Shown: positions 17,391 to 26,200 of the stretch, one piece after another
Layout: every line of letters starts with the position of its first letter
Position numbering within the stretch: the first letter of the stretch is position 1
Source: Acidovorax sp. KKS102
Lineage (GTDB): Bacteria > Pseudomonadota > Gammaproteobacteria > Burkholderiales > Burkholderiaceae_C
Length of the DNA: 64,000 bases
NCBI RefSeq assembly: GCF_000302535.1
Contig: NC_018708.1
Location: 2,976,001 to 3,040,000 of the forward strand
Reading direction: 5' to 3'
Made by a program: the position numbers and the translations under genes
The notes under the pieces: generated by a model
The model's database searches: none
What the model was told of the DNA's origin: nothing
The model's input: only the letters and a program-made list of their open reading frames with translations

Positions 17391-18374
17391 TCAACCCAGG
17401 CTGGCAGGCCGATTGACCGGTGTGAGCGGCCCGCGCCCGTCGAAGAACGCGATCAGATTGTCCGCCGCCAGGTTGGCCATGGCGCGCCGGGTGGGCACGG
17501 TGGCGCTGGCAATGTGCGGGGTGAGCACCACGTTGGGCACGGTCAGCAGATCGGGGTGCACGCTGGGTTCGCCTTCAAACACATCCAGCCCTGCAGCCGC
17601 GATGCGGCGCTCGCGCAGGGCCACCGCCAGCGCCGCGTCGTCCACGATGCCGCCACGCGCGATGTTGACCAGCGTGGCCGTGGGCTTCATTAGCATCAGC
17701 TCAGGCGCGCCAATGGTGTGGTGCGACGCTGCCGTGTAGGGCACCACCAGCACCACGTGGTCTGCGGTTCGCAGCAGCTCTTCCTTGCCCACATAGGTGG
17801 CCTTGCATTCGGCCTCCAGCGCGGGCGACAGGCGCGAGCGGTTGTGGTAGATCACCTTCATGCCAAAGCCGTGTGCGCCGCGCTTGGCAATGCCCTGTCC
17901 GATGCGGCCCATGCCGATGATGCCCAGCGTGCTGCCGTGGATGTCGCTGCCCGCGAACATGTCATAGCTCCACTTGGTCCACTTTCCGGCCCGCAGGTAA
18001 TGCTCGCTCTCGGTCATGCGGCGGGCCGTGGCCATAAGCAATGCAAAGCCAAAGTCGGCCGTGGTCTCGGTAAGCACATCGGGCGTGTTGGTGCCCTGCA
18101 CGCCAGCCGCCGTCATGGCGTCCACGTCAAAGTTGTTGTAGCCCACGGCCATGTTGGCGCAGATCTTGAGGCGCGGCGCGGCGGCGAGCAGCGCGCCGTC
18201 GATGCGCTGGCTGCCGGTGGTCAGGACACCGTCCTTGTCGGCCAGGCGCGAAGCCAACTCTTGCGGGGCCCAGATCACGTCGTCGGGGTTGGCTTCGACG
18301 TCGAAATGCTCACGCAGACGGTCCACGATGTCGGGAAAGATCGCGCGGGCGACCAAGATGCGGGGTTTGCTCAT
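17391..18374 (-). CDS. D-2-hydroxyacid dehydrogenase (glyoxylate/hydroxypyruvate reductase type)
   Basis: NAD(P)H-dependent reductase of 2-keto acids, 327 residues. The nucleotide-binding motif is GIIGMGRIGQGIAKRG (about residues 150-165). The catalytic triad is visible as Arg in NIARGGIVDD, Glu in GLDVFEGEP and His in LTPHIASAT. It is most like GhrB/GyaR glyoxylate reductases, which act in glyoxylate or glycerate metabolism; exact substrate preference is uncertain. Ends 75 bases before rmuC on the same strand, separated by a repeat copy. Confidence 0.85.
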   Translation of the reverse strand: MSKPRILVARAIFPDIVDRLREHFDVEANPDDVIWAPQELASRLADKDGVLTTGSQRIDGALLAAAPRLKICANMAVGYNNFDVDAMTAAGVQGTNTPDVLTETTADFGFALLMATARRMTESEHYLRAGKWTKWSYDMFAGSDIHGSTLGIIGMGRIGQGIAKRGAHGFGMKVIYHNRSRLSPALEAECKATYVGKEELLRTADHVVLVVPYTAASHHTIGAPELMLMKPTATLVNIARGGIVDDAALAVALRERRIAAAGLDVFEGEPSVHPDLLTVPNVVLTPHIASATVPTRRAMANLAADNLIAFFDGRGPLTPVNRPASLG

Positions 18375-18444
18375 AAGTCTTCAATCTCCAAACTATTCGC
18401 AAGGCACGTCGGCCTATAAAAACTGGCGTGGACCAAGCCAGCGG

Positions 18445-18546
18445 CCGCCGAGCAAAGGCCGCCCTGCAGCGAGGGCGGCGTCCCCCTTCCCGCAGCGCGC
18501 AGCGGTGCGAGAGAAGGAGGAAGCGGCGCAGCCGCTCAGGGGGATG
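18445..18546. repeat. GC-rich dispersed repeat, second family
   Basis: The gap between the hydroxyacid dehydrogenase and nhaD is filled by a GC-rich palindromic sequence. Its complement begins CCCCCTGAGCGGCTGCGCCG and continues through TCTCTCGCACCGCTGCGCGC. The start of the aspartic-protease gene at 40.5 kb carries a similar stretch. I recognise this type from Comamonadaceae genomes; no coding capacity. Confidence 0.5.
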
Positions 18547-18550
18547 TTCA

Positions 18551-19963
18551 CTATCTAAACCAGATGAAAGTCATGACGATAAAGAGCGGCACCAGAATGC
18601 CCCCCGACCACAGCATGTAGCCGAAGAAGCTGGGCATCTTCACGCCCCGGTCTTCGGCAATGGCCTTGACCATCATGTTGGGCGCATTGCCGATGTAGCT
18701 GTTGGCGCCCATGAACACCGAGCCGGCCGAGATGGCAGCCAGCGTGGGGGCCAGGGTGGTCATCAGCACGGCGGGGTCGCCCCCGGCGGTGTTGAAGAAG
18801 ACCAGGTAGGTCGGCGCGTTGTCGAGGAAGGAGCTGAGCAGCCCGGACGCCCAGAAGTACATGGCCGGGTCGGGGGTGCCGTCCGGCCGCGTGACGGCGG
18901 ACACCACGGCGCCAAACGGACCATTGACGCCCGCCTTGAGCATGGCAATGACCGGAATGATGGTGAGGAAGATACCCGCAAACAGCTTGGCCACCTCCTG
19001 CATGGGGCCCCAGCTGAACTGGTTGTCTTCATGCACCTGTTTGGGCGTGATGCGCAGGGACACCAGCGCCACGATGATCAGGCCCACATCCCGCACGATA
19101 CCGGGCAGACCCACTTCGGCCCCGGCGATGGTGAACGCGACCTGCGATTTCCACAGGCCGCTGAGCAGCACCAGCGCCACCACCACACCCAGCAGCGCAA
19201 AGTTGGCCTTGCCGTCAAAGCCGATGGCTTTGGTGTCGGGGGTGGGGTCGGCCTTGAGCACCTCTTCGCGCCGGTGGTAGTACCAGGAGTCCATCACGAA
19301 AAAGAGGGCGAGCAGGGAGCCGACCAGGAACAGGGTCTCGGGGAAGATGTGGCTCACCGTCCAGAAGAAGTCCACGCCCTTCAGGAAGCCCAGGAACAGC
19401 GGCGGGTCGCCCAGCGGCGTGAGCGAGCCCCCGGCGTTGGAGACGATGAAGATAAAAAACACCACCACATGCGCCGTGTGCTTGCGGTTGTCATTGGCGC
19501 GGATCAACGGGCGGATGAGCAGCATCGACGCCCCCGTGGTGCCCATGACGCTAGCCAGCACCGCGCCAATAGCGAGGATGGCGGTATTGAGCGCCGGGCT
19601 GCCATGCAGGTTGCCCCGGATGTAGATGCCCCCCGCCACGGTGAACAGCGCAGTGAGCAAGATGACGAACGGAATGTATTCGGCCACCAGCGCGTGGACA
19701 AAACTTGCGCCCGCTGCGCCCGGGCCAAACACCAGCGCAAACGGCACCAGAAAAGCCAGCGCCCAGCCGGCTGCAACCTTGCCAAAGTGGTGGTGCCAGA
19801 AGATAGGAGCCAACAGCGGCATCAAGGCAATCGACAGCAGAATGCCGGCAAAGGGCACGCCCCACAGCACCGACAGCGCACTGCCATCAATATCGGCCGC
19901 CAGTGCCAGACCCGGCAACGCCGCCAGTAGGCCGGCCACTGCCAGCCCGCGCGAAAATTTCAT
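18551..19963 (-). CDS. nhaD: Na+/H+ antiporter, NhaD type
   Basis: Integral membrane antiporter of 470 residues with about 12 hydrophobic segments. The start is the ATG giving MKFSRGLAVAG, preceded by a GGAG; a longer frame exists but adds polar residues. The N-terminal hydrophobic stretch ending LALAAD looks like a signal or first helix. NhaD/CitM-family marks: FFIFIVSNAGGSLTPLGDPP (about residues 170-190) and the C-terminal SAGSVFMGANSYIGNAPNMM. With the Mrp complex this gives the strain two unrelated Na+/H+ antiporters. Confidence 0.88.
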   Translation of the reverse strand: MKFSRGLAVAGLLAALPGLALAADIDGSALSVLWGVPFAGILLSIALMPLLAPIFWHHHFGKVAAGWALAFLVPFALVFGPGAAGASFVHALVAEYIPFVILLTALFTVAGGIYIRGNLHGSPALNTAILAIGAVLASVMGTTGASMLLIRPLIRANDNRKHTAHVVVFFIFIVSNAGGSLTPLGDPPLFLGFLKGVDFFWTVSHIFPETLFLVGSLLALFFVMDSWYYHRREEVLKADPTPDTKAIGFDGKANFALLGVVVALVLLSGLWKSQVAFTIAGAEVGLPGIVRDVGLIIVALVSLRITPKQVHEDNQFSWGPMQEVAKLFAGIFLTIIPVIAMLKAGVNGPFGAVVSAVTRPDGTPDPAMYFWASGLLSSFLDNAPTYLVFFNTAGGDPAVLMTTLAPTLAAISAGSVFMGANSYIGNAPNMMVKAIAEDRGVKMPSFFGYMLWSGGILVPLFIVMTFIWFR

Positions 19964-20029
19964 GGTTCTTGTCTCCGTCTCATTGCTAAAAATCAGGGGG
20001 CGCAGGGCCATGGCACCTGCGGGGCACGG

Positions 20030-21250
20030 TCACACCGGCGAAGGGATATCAAACACCTGGCGCAGGTAGGCCAGGTACTTCTCGTCATCACACATGCCCT
20101 TGCCCGGCGTGTCGGACAGCTTGGCCACCGGCTGGTCGTTACAGCGTGTCATCTTGATGACCACCTGCAAGGGCTCGTGGGCTGGTGGGCTGCCGAGGTC
20201 GTTGGTCAGATTGGTGCCAATGCCAAACGCCAGCTGGCAGCGGCCCCGGAACTGCTGGTACAGCTCGATGGTGCGCGGGATGGTGAGTGCGTCGCTGAAG
20301 ATCAGCGTCTTGGTCAGCGGGTCCACGCGATTCTTGCGGTAGTGGTCCAGCAGGCGCTCGCCCCAGGCAAACGGGTCGCCGCTGTCATGGCGGGCTCCGT
20401 CGAACAGCTTGCAGAAGTACAGGTCAAAGTCGCGCAGGAAGGCGCTCATGCCGTACACGTCCGACAGCGCAATGCCCAGGTCGCCCCGGTATTCCTTGGC
20501 CCACATCTCGAAGCCGAACACCTGGCTGTCGCGCAGCCTCGGGCCCAGCGCTTGGCAGGCCTGCAGATACTCGTGCGCCATGGTGCCCAAAGGGGTCACG
20601 CCCAGCTTCATCGCGTACAGCACGTTGCTGGTGCCCGCAAACTGCCCAGGGCCTGCGGGTGCACCCGGGCGGCGGTCGCCGGTGCCCAGGCGGGCCACCA
20701 GCACGCGCAGCACTTCTTCGTGCCAGGCGCGGCTGAAGCGGCGGCGTGTGCCGTAGTCGGCAATCTTAAGGTCCGACAGGCCCTCGCCCTGCAGCAGTGC
20801 GATCTTGGCATCGAGCCGGCGGCGGCCTTCCGGAAAGTCGGGCACCTTCTGCGTGTTGCGAAAGTACACCTCGTTGATGATGGCCAGCACCGGGATCTCG
20901 AACAGGATGGTGTGCAGCCAGGGCCCGCGGATGGTGATGTCGATCTCGCCATTGTGCTGGGGCACGACGGTGATGTATTTCTCGTTGAGCCTGAACAGCC
21001 CCAGAAAGTCCACGAAGTCGCTCTTGATGAACCGCAGCGACCGCAGGTAGGTCAGTTCGGCATCCTGAAAATGCAGGCTGCACAGCGAACGGATCTCGTC
21101 GCGGATCTCGTTAGCAAACGGCGCCAGCTGCACGCCGGGGTTGCGGCACTTGAACTTGTATTCGACCTGCGCGCCCGGAAACTGGTGCAGCACCACCTGC
21201 ATCATGGTGAACTTGTACAGGTCGGTGTCGAGCAGGCTGGTGATGATCAT
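20030..21250 (-). CDS. pncB: nicotinate phosphoribosyltransferase
   Basis: First step of NAD salvage: nicotinate plus PRPP (with ATP) to nicotinate mononucleotide, in the cytoplasm. 406 residues, close to E. coli PncB. The N-terminus [20 protein letters not shown] is highly typical. Near residue 185 lies [17 protein letters not shown], and later [16 protein letters not shown] and [11 protein letters not shown] line the phosphoribosyl site. Starts at an ATG 250 bases downstream of the thioesterase stop, so it probably has its own promoter. Confidence 0.95.
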   Translation of the reverse strand: MIITSLLDTDLYKFTMMQVVLHQFPGAQVEYKFKCRNPGVQLAPFANEIRDEIRSLCSLHFQDAELTYLRSLRFIKSDFVDFLGLFRLNEKYITVVPQHNGEIDITIRGPWLHTILFEIPVLAIINEVYFRNTQKVPDFPEGRRRLDAKIALLQGEGLSDLKIADYGTRRRFSRAWHEEVLRVLVARLGTGDRRPGAPAGPGQFAGTSNVLYAMKLGVTPLGTMAHEYLQACQALGPRLRDSQVFGFEMWAKEYRGDLGIALSDVYGMSAFLRDFDLYFCKLFDGARHDSGDPFAWGERLLDHYRKNRVDPLTKTLIFSDALTIPRTIELYQQFRGRCQLAFGIGTNLTNDLGSPPAHEPLQVVIKMTRCNDQPVAKLSDTPGKGMCDDEKYLAYLRQVFDIPSPV

Positions 21251-21440
21251 GGACAGGGCAAGCCTCAGAAACCGCGCACGCTGGGCACGCGATGCTCCGG
21301 CCGCAGACCGGACAACAAAGCCGCAAAGTGTAGGCCATCACGGCGTCCGGTGCGCGGCACGGCGGGCGGCGTCAGCCAGTGTTCAGCCGCCGTCGGCAAT
21401 TCAGGCTGTTCTGGGCCCAGGCGCACCTTGCAGTTGCGCC

Positions 21441-21482
21441 TGGCGCTATCAAATCAGTAGCTACGGTTTGCAGCTACTGATC
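21441..21482. repeat. hairpin-forming repeat copy e
   Basis: Perfect nine-base arms (TCAGTAGCT and AGCTACTGA) with a nine-base loop, next to GGCGCTATCAAA, in the 250-base gap between the thioesterase stop and the pncB start. Looks like a diverged member of the dispersed repeat family; on the minus strand the stem runs into TTTGATAG, so a weak terminator is possible. Confidence 0.45.
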
Positions 21483-21502
21483 AGCCGCCAATCAACGACC
21501 TG

Positions 21503-21985
21503 TCAGCCGGGCATGACCAGCGCCTGCAGCACATTGCGCAATGCGTCTGGCACAGCCACCGGGCGGCGGGTTTCACGGTCCACGTACACATGGATGAAGT
21601 GCCCCGCCGCCGCAGTCAGCGGCTCGCCCTGCGCAAACAGGCCCACCTCGTAACGCACGCTGGAGCCCCCCAGCCGCGCCACGCGAATGCCCGCCTCCAC
21701 GGTCTGCGGGAACGCCAGTGGCGCGAAGTAATTGCATTGGGTCTCGATGACCAGGCCGATGGTCTGGCCCGCATGGATGTCCAGCACGCCCTGGTCGATC
21801 AGATGGGCGTTCACCGCCGTGTCGAACCAGCTGTAGTACACGACGTTGTTCACATGCCCATAAACGTCGTTGTCGGCCCAGCGTGTGGTGATGGGGCGAA
21901 ACACGCGGTAGGCGCTGCGCGGCTGCGGAGCCGGGCGGACCGGCGCGGAAGAAGCGACAGGAGAGGGGCTGGCGGCAGAGGTCAT
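21503..21985 (-). CDS. hotdog-fold acyl-CoA thioesterase (4HBT family)
   Basis: 160 residues. The catalytic region is [20 protein letters not shown] (about residues 35-54), with the Asp of the 4-hydroxybenzoyl-CoA thioesterase family, followed by the hotdog helix. The N-terminal 25 residues are a Pro/Ala-rich tail. It overlaps the stop of the HDAC-like gene by four bases (ATGA), so the two are co-translated. Acyl substrate unknown; YbgC/FadM-like short- or medium-chain CoA esters are usual. Confidence 0.85.
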   Translation of the reverse strand: MTSAASPSPVASSAPVRPAPQPRSAYRVFRPITTRWADNDVYGHVNNVVYYSWFDTAVNAHLIDQGVLDIHAGQTIGLVIETQCNYFAPLAFPQTVEAGIRVARLGGSSVRYEVGLFAQGEPLTAAAGHFIHVYVDRETRRPVAVPDALRNVLQALVMPG

Positions 21986-22914
21986 GGCCGCACATTCTGC
22001 CAGCGCTGGTGGTACTGCCAGGCCACGCGCCAGGTGGTAAGTTGCGCCTGCAGCGTGTCCTCCAGGTCGTTGCCATAACCGCCCGCCATCACGAACACCG
22101 TGGGAATGCGCCGCTGCCAGGCCCAGTCAAACACCCGCCGGTCGCGTGCCTCCAGCCCATCGTGGGTGACGGCGAGACGCCCCAGCCGGTCACCCACGTG
22201 GGGGTCCGCCCCCGCCAGATAAAACACAAGATCCGGCTTGCAGCGGTGGTCCAGCGTCTCCAAGGCCTGGTCCAGCGCGTGCAGGTACTCATCATCCGCA
22301 CACCCGTCGGGCAGTTCCACATCCAAGTCGCTCGGCTCCTTGCGAAACGGAAAGTTGCGTGCGCCATGCAGCGACAGGGTGAACACGCTGTCGTCCCCCT
22401 GAAAGATATGGGCTGTGCCGTTGCCTTGGTGCACATCCAGGTCGATCACCGCCACCTGCAGCGGCCAGCCCGAGCCATCGTTCAGGTGGTCGGCCTGTGC
22501 CTGCCGGGCAGCCACCGCCACATCGTTGAACACACAAAAGCCACTGCCTTTGTCGGCATACGAGTGGTGCGTGCCGCCAGCCAGGTTGCCCGCCACCCCC
22601 TCGCGCCACGCGGCGCGGGTAGCGGCCAGGGTGGCGCCCACCGAGCGGCGCGCGCGCTCAGCCATGGCCGGGCTCCAGGGAAAGCCGATCTCCCGCTGGG
22701 CGGCGGGCGCGAGCGTGCCGTGGTCCACGGCGTTTATGTACTGCGGGCTGTGCACGCGCGCCAGCGCCTCATCGGATGCGGGCAGTGCCTCTTTCAGTAC
22801 GGCGCCCGGCAAATGCTCTGCAATCCGGTCGCGCAGCATGCGGTACTTGGCCATGGGGAAGCGGTGACCCTCGGGCAGGGGCAACACGAAGTGGTCGGCG
22901 TAGTAAGCATGCAT
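21982..22914 (-). CDS. histone deacetylase family hydrolase (AcuC/acetylpolyamine amidohydrolase-like)
   Basis: Zinc-dependent deacetylase fold, 310 residues. The start is the ATG giving [20 protein letters not shown], which matches the family N-terminus. Zn-site and catalytic motifs: [20 protein letters not shown] (paired histidines, about residues 118-137) and [15 protein letters not shown] (Asp-x-His, about 160-175). Bacterial relatives deacetylate acetyl-CoA synthetase or small acetylamides; which applies here is not visible. Coupled to the thioesterase gene and divergent from the phasin gene. Confidence 0.87.
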   Translation of the reverse strand: MHAYYADHFVLPLPEGHRFPMAKYRMLRDRIAEHLPGAVLKEALPASDEALARVHSPQYINAVDHGTLAPAAQREIGFPWSPAMAERARRSVGATLAATRAAWREGVAGNLAGGTHHSYADKGSGFCVFNDVAVAARQAQADHLNDGSGWPLQVAVIDLDVHQGNGTAHIFQGDDSVFTLSLHGARNFPFRKEPSDLDVELPDGCADDEYLHALDQALETLDHRCKPDLVFYLAGADPHVGDRLGRLAVTHDGLEARDRRVFDWAWQRRIPTVFVMAGGYGNDLEDTLQAQLTTWRVAWQYHQRWQNVRP

Positions 22915-22960
22915 GACACGATTGTGGCAAGCCGAGGATTTCTGGGTGATCGTGTCTAAT

Positions 22961-22977
22961 TTGCTGCGTTGCAACAA
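22961..22977. promoter_or_regulatory. TGC-rich motif 1 upstream of the phasin gene
   Basis: TTGCTGCGTTGCAACAA, in the divergent HDAC/phasin intergenic region. Its core TGCTGCRYTGCAACA is repeated 60 bases on. TGC-rich sites of this sort are known targets of PhaR, the PHA-responsive repressor of phasin genes in other bacteria; assignment here is inference. Confidence 0.4.
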
Positions 22978-23020
22978 AAACCCCTTGCAATAGCGCCGCA
23001 AGTCCCTAAAATTCAACCCA

Positions 23021-23037
23021 TGCTGCACTGCAACATG
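23021..23037. promoter_or_regulatory. TGC-rich motif 2 upstream of the phasin gene
   Basis: TGCTGCACTGCAACATG, differing from motif 1 in two core bases, about 75 bases before the phasin start. Two matching sites spaced 60 bases apart suggest a repressor operator pair. Confidence 0.4.
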
Positions 23038-23113
23038 ACTATCAGGTCAAGGTCAGCGCAGATGTCTGTGAACCACCCCGGCCCCATGGGCCCTCATTTT
23101 TAGGAGATATGAC

Positions 23114-23662
23114 ATGTCGCTGACCGCAGAACAAATCCTGGCATCCCACAAGGCCAACATCGAAACCCTGTTTGGCCTGACCTCCAAGGCTTTCGAAGGC
23201 GTGGAAAAGCTGGTCGAACTGAACGTGACCGCTTCGCGCGCTGCGCTGTCCGAAGCCGCCAACCACACGCAAGCCGTGCTGGCCGTGAAGGACGCCCAAG
23301 AACTGCTGGCCCTGCAAGCCGGCCTGTTCCAGCCCCTGGCTGAAAAGACCGCTGCTTACAGCCGCCACCTGTATGACATCGCTTCGGGCACCGGTGCCGA
23401 GTTCGGCAAGGCTTTCGAAGCCCAGGCCACCGACGCACAGAAGGCTTTCACCAACCTGGTGGACAGCGCCGCCAAGAACGCCCCCGCCGGTTCCGAAACC
23501 GCTGTGGCCGTGATGAAGAGCGCCGTGTCTGCCGCCAACAACGCGTTTGAGTCGGTACAAAAGGCTGTGAAGCAAGCGTCTGATGTGGCTGAAGCCAACT
23601 TCAACGCCGTGGCCAACACCGCTGCCAACGCTGCCAAGACGGCCGCTCCCCGCAAGCGTTAA
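23114..23662 (+). CDS. phaP: phasin family protein (PHA granule-associated)
   Basis: Amphipathic all-helical protein of 182 residues that coats polyhydroxyalkanoate granules. Preceded by TAGGAG. Sequence is alanine-rich throughout with the betaproteobacterial phasin pattern ([20 protein letters not shown] at the N-terminus, [20 protein letters not shown] in the middle) and ends in a basic APRKR tail. The very regular codon use (AAG, CTG, GCC) fits high expression. TGC-rich sites upstream and a hairpin terminator downstream make it a single-gene unit. Confidence 0.92.
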   Translation: MSLTAEQILASHKANIETLFGLTSKAFEGVEKLVELNVTASRAALSEAANHTQAVLAVKDAQELLALQAGLFQPLAEKTAAYSRHLYDIASGTGAEFGKAFEAQATDAQKAFTNLVDSAAKNAPAGSETAVAVMKSAVSAANNAFESVQKAVKQASDVAEANFNAVANTAANAAKTAAPRKR

Positions 23663-23772
23663 TCGCCCTACCTGCGGTCTGGAGTGCAACCTCTAGGCCG
23701 TGTTCAGGGAATACCCTGATAATTCAACCCATGCGCTGCTGACCTTGTCGACAGCGCCTCAGTTGTCTCCTT

Positions 23773-23808
23773 GGATCCTCTCGAAACCCCCGTTTCAAGG
23801 ATCCTTTT
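23773..23808 (+). terminator. terminator 1 after the phasin gene
   Basis: GGATCC arms outside and GAAAC/GTTTC arms inside form one hairpin, followed by TTTT. Confidence 0.6.
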
Positions 23809-23810
23809 AA

Positions 23811-23839
23811 AGCCCGGTTTTACGACCGGGCTTTTTTTT
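23811..23839 (+). terminator. terminator 2 after the phasin gene
   Basis: AGCCCGGT and ACCGGGCT pair across a six-base loop, followed directly by a run of eight T. A textbook intrinsic terminator immediately behind the first one. Confidence 0.85.
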
Positions 23840-24044
23840 GGCCTGACCACCCACAGGCCGCAAGCGTGGGAACGGGCCCGCGCGGCGAACCGATCTTTTT
23901 ACGGTGGTCCGGCATCCACGGCATGCGGCCCTTGCGCCACCTCAAACCCGGACCCGAAATCCGGCCTTTGCGCAAGACATTGATCAAGAATAATTCGCGT
24001 TTGCTTTATCATTGACGCAGTTTCAACCCCGAAAGACGCAACCC

Positions 24045-25097
24045 ATGTCGAAGACTGTGAAAGCCTTGCTGAGCGCTTGTGCCCTGGCCGCCGCTGCAGG
24101 CGCCGTGCACGCCCAGGAACAAGTGGTCAACCTCTACTCGGCCCGCCACTACTCCACCGACGAAGCGCTGTACACCGGCTTTACCAAGGCCACGGGCATC
24201 AAGATCAACCGCGTGGACGCGGACGATGCCGGCATCCTGGCCCGGCTGAAGGCCGAGGGCGCTGCTTCTCCCGCTGACGTGATCCTGCTGGTGGACGCTG
24301 CCCGCCTGTACAAGGGCGAGGTGGACGGCCTGTTCCAGCCCATCCAGTCCAAGGTGCTGAACGATGCCATCCCCGCCAATCTGCGCAGCCAGCCTGCAGC
24401 GGACGGCGGTATCTCGTGGTTTGGCCTGTCCACCCGTGCGCGCGTGATCGTCTACAACAAGGTCAAGATGCAAAAGGCCGATGTGGACACCTACGAAGAG
24501 CTGGGTGACCCCAAGAACAAGGGCAAGCTGTGCATCCGCTCCGGCTCGCACCCCTACAACCTGAGCCTGTTCGGCGCGGTGACGGAACACATGGGCGAAC
24601 AAAAGGCCGAAGCCTGGCTCAAGGGCATGGTGGCCAACCTGGCCCGCCCGCCCAAGGGCGGCGACACTGACCAGATCAAGGCCGTGGCCGCCGGCGAGTG
24701 CGATATCGCCGTGACCAACACCTACTATCTGGCGCGCATGATGCGGTCCAACAAGCCCGAAGACGTAGCCGTGGTCAACAAGGTGGGCGTGGTGTTCCCC
24801 AACCAGGAATCCTGGGGCACGCACCTGAACATCGCTGGCGGCGCAGTGGCCAAGCACTCCAAGAATCAGGCCAACGCCATCAAGTTCCTCGAATACCTGG
24901 CCAGCCCCGAGGCACAGAACTACTTTGCGAATGGCAACAACGAGTGGCCCGCAGCCAAAGGCGTGACGCTGGACAACCCGGCACTCAAGGCCATGACCGG
25001 TGGCAAGCCTTTCAAGAGCGAGACCATCCCGATCAGCGCGGTGGGTGCAAACACCACCAAGGTGCAGCAGATGCTGGACCGCGTGGGCTTCCAGTAA
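24045..25097 (+). CDS. Fe(3+) ABC transporter substrate-binding protein (FbpA/FutA type)
   Basis: Periplasmic iron-binding receptor, 350 residues. A signal peptide covers residues 1-23 (cleavage after VHA), and the mature protein starts QEQVVNLYSARHYSTDEALY, typical of ferric-binding proteins. The paired tyrosines that bind iron are visible in VTNTYYLARM (Tyr227-Tyr228), with another near the N-terminus (Tyr-Ser-Ala-Arg-His-Tyr). No permease or ATPase genes lie next to it, so it is an orphan receptor working with a transporter encoded elsewhere. A clear Fur box was not recognised. Ends at a strong terminator. Confidence 0.88.
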   Translation: MSKTVKALLSACALAAAAGAVHAQEQVVNLYSARHYSTDEALYTGFTKATGIKINRVDADDAGILARLKAEGAASPADVILLVDAARLYKGEVDGLFQPIQSKVLNDAIPANLRSQPAADGGISWFGLSTRARVIVYNKVKMQKADVDTYEELGDPKNKGKLCIRSGSHPYNLSLFGAVTEHMGEQKAEAWLKGMVANLARPPKGGDTDQIKAVAAGECDIAVTNTYYLARMMRSNKPEDVAVVNKVGVVFPNQESWGTHLNIAGGAVAKHSKNQANAIKFLEYLASPEAQNYFANGNNEWPAAKGVTLDNPALKAMTGGKPFKSETIPISAVGANTTKVQQMLDRVGFQ

Positions 25098-25120
25098 CCT
25101 GCCCTGCCCTCACCCACCAC

Positions 25121-25147
25121 AAGCCCGGCCTGGTCCGGGCTTTTTTT
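25121..25147 (+). terminator. intrinsic terminator after the iron-binding protein gene
   Basis: AAGCCCGG and CCGGGCTT pair across CCTGGT, and the T run totals nine. Strong. Confidence 0.88.
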
Positions 25148-25180
25148 CGCGTTCAGCACGGCAGGGAGATGCGCCATAAT

Positions 25181-25200
25181 TGACGTTTACGTTAACGTCA
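25181..25200. promoter_or_regulatory. palindromic operator upstream of the SDR gene
   Basis: TGACGTTTACGTTAACGTCA: a 20-base near-perfect palindrome (18 of 20 positions symmetric) ending 16 bases before the ATG and just before the GGAG ribosome site. ACGT-rich palindromes of this form resemble sites of LiuR-type MerR or TetR regulators of branched-chain and fatty-acid degradation; a repressor bound here would block transcription of the SDR gene. The regulator is not encoded nearby. Confidence 0.6.
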
Positions 25201-25216
25201 CTTACTGGAGACAACC

Positions 25217-25975
25217 ATGGACATCCAAGGCAAGGTATTCATCGTCACCGGCGGCGCATCGGGCCTGGGCGAAGGCACAGCACGCATGCTGGCCGCCCAG
25301 GGCGGCACCGTGGTCATTGCCGACATGCAGGCCGAAAAAGGCGAGGCTGTGGCCAAGGAAATCGGCGGCGCCTTCGTGAAGTGCGATGTGAGCAACGAGG
25401 CCGATGGCCAGGCCGTGGTGGCCAAGGCCGTGTCGCTGGGCAAGCTGGTGGGCCTGGTGAACTGCGCCGGCATCGCCCCCGCCGAGAAGACCGTGGGCAA
25501 GAACGGCGCGCATGCGCTGGCCCTGTTCAGCAAGACCATCACGGTCAACCTGATCGGCAGCTTCAACATGATCCGCCTGGCCGCCGAGGCCATGAGCAAG
25601 AACGAGCCCGAGTCCACCGGCGAGCGTGGCGTGCTGATCTCCACGGCCAGCGTGGCTGCCTATGACGGCCAGATCGGCCAGGCCGCCTATGCAGCCTCCA
25701 AGGGCGGCGTGGTGGGCATGACCCTGCCAATTGCCCGTGACCTGGCACGCAACGGCATCCGCAACATGACCATTGCGCCCGGCATCTTCGGCACCCCCAT
25801 GCTGTTTGGCATGCCGCAAGAAGTGCAGGACGCGCTGGCCGCTGGCGTGCCCTTCCCCAGCCGGCTGGGCACCCCGCAGGACTACGCCAAGCTGGTGCGC
25901 CACATCCTCGAAAACGACATGCTCAATGGCGAGGTGATCCGTCTGGACGGTGCCATTCGCCTGGCTCCACGCTGA
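25217..25975 (+). CDS. SDR-family 3-hydroxyacyl-CoA dehydrogenase (type II, HSD17B10-like)
   Basis: NAD-dependent oxidoreductase of 252 residues, short-chain dehydrogenase fold. The cofactor motif is [16 protein letters not shown] (about residues 11-26). The catalytic Tyr158 and Lys162 appear in AYAASKGG, with the Ser in [12 protein letters not shown]. The pattern [29 protein letters not shown] is strongly like 2-methyl-3-hydroxybutyryl-CoA/3-hydroxyacyl-CoA dehydrogenases of isoleucine and fatty-acid breakdown. The operator palindrome upstream supports a regulated catabolic role. Single gene. Confidence 0.85.
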   Translation: MDIQGKVFIVTGGASGLGEGTARMLAAQGGTVVIADMQAEKGEAVAKEIGGAFVKCDVSNEADGQAVVAKAVSLGKLVGLVNCAGIAPAEKTVGKNGAHALALFSKTITVNLIGSFNMIRLAAEAMSKNEPESTGERGVLISTASVAAYDGQIGQAAYAASKGGVVGMTLPIARDLARNGIRNMTIAPGIFGTPMLFGMPQEVQDALAAGVPFPSRLGTPQDYAKLVRHILENDMLNGEVIRLDGAIRLAPR

Positions 25976-26010
25976 GCTGGGGCAGAAGTCAAAGAGGCCT
26001 ACCTGAACGC

Positions 26011-26049
26011 TACTCTTTCGATAGCATCTCAGGCATATTCCTCTAGCGC
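26011..26049. repeat. dispersed palindromic repeat, copy f
   Basis: Its complement reads CGCTAGAGGAATATGCCTGAG, then ATGCTATCG, closely matching copies h and i (ATATGCCTGAG and GCTATC). It is followed at once by an eight-base hairpin (TGGTGCCG/CGGCACCA, 26051-26069) without a T run. Lies between the convergent SDR and GGDEF/EAL genes. Confidence 0.55.
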
Positions 26050-26200
26050 ATGGTGCCGGTTCGGCACCAAAACAGTCCACCAGGAGCCTGCACAGGCCAC
26101 GGGACTGCCGCGAGTCAAACCCTTAGCTAACGCCCCCACCGCCGCGCCCAAAACGCGGCTGTTTTGTTTGGGCGGCGGCTTGCCTCTGCCTCCCGCCGTC

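Larger units (their letters stand above)
23663..24044. other. intergenic region with two terminator-like hairpins and no gene
   Basis: 382 bases between the phasin and the binding-protein gene. It contains two consecutive hairpins (annotated separately), then a GC-rich stretch without convincing codon structure, then an AT-richer stretch just before 24045 (AAGAATAATTCGCG and TTTGCTTTATCATT) that probably holds the promoter of the next gene. Confidence 0.6.

Noticed and set aside
23771..23983. Small open frame after the phasin gene
   Set aside because: It covers two terminator hairpins, has no ribosome site and no recognisable product.
26146..26173. GCCCAAA/TTTGGGC hairpin downstream of the GGDEF/EAL gene
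   Set aside because: Short stem, long loop and no T run on either strand; too weak to call a terminator.
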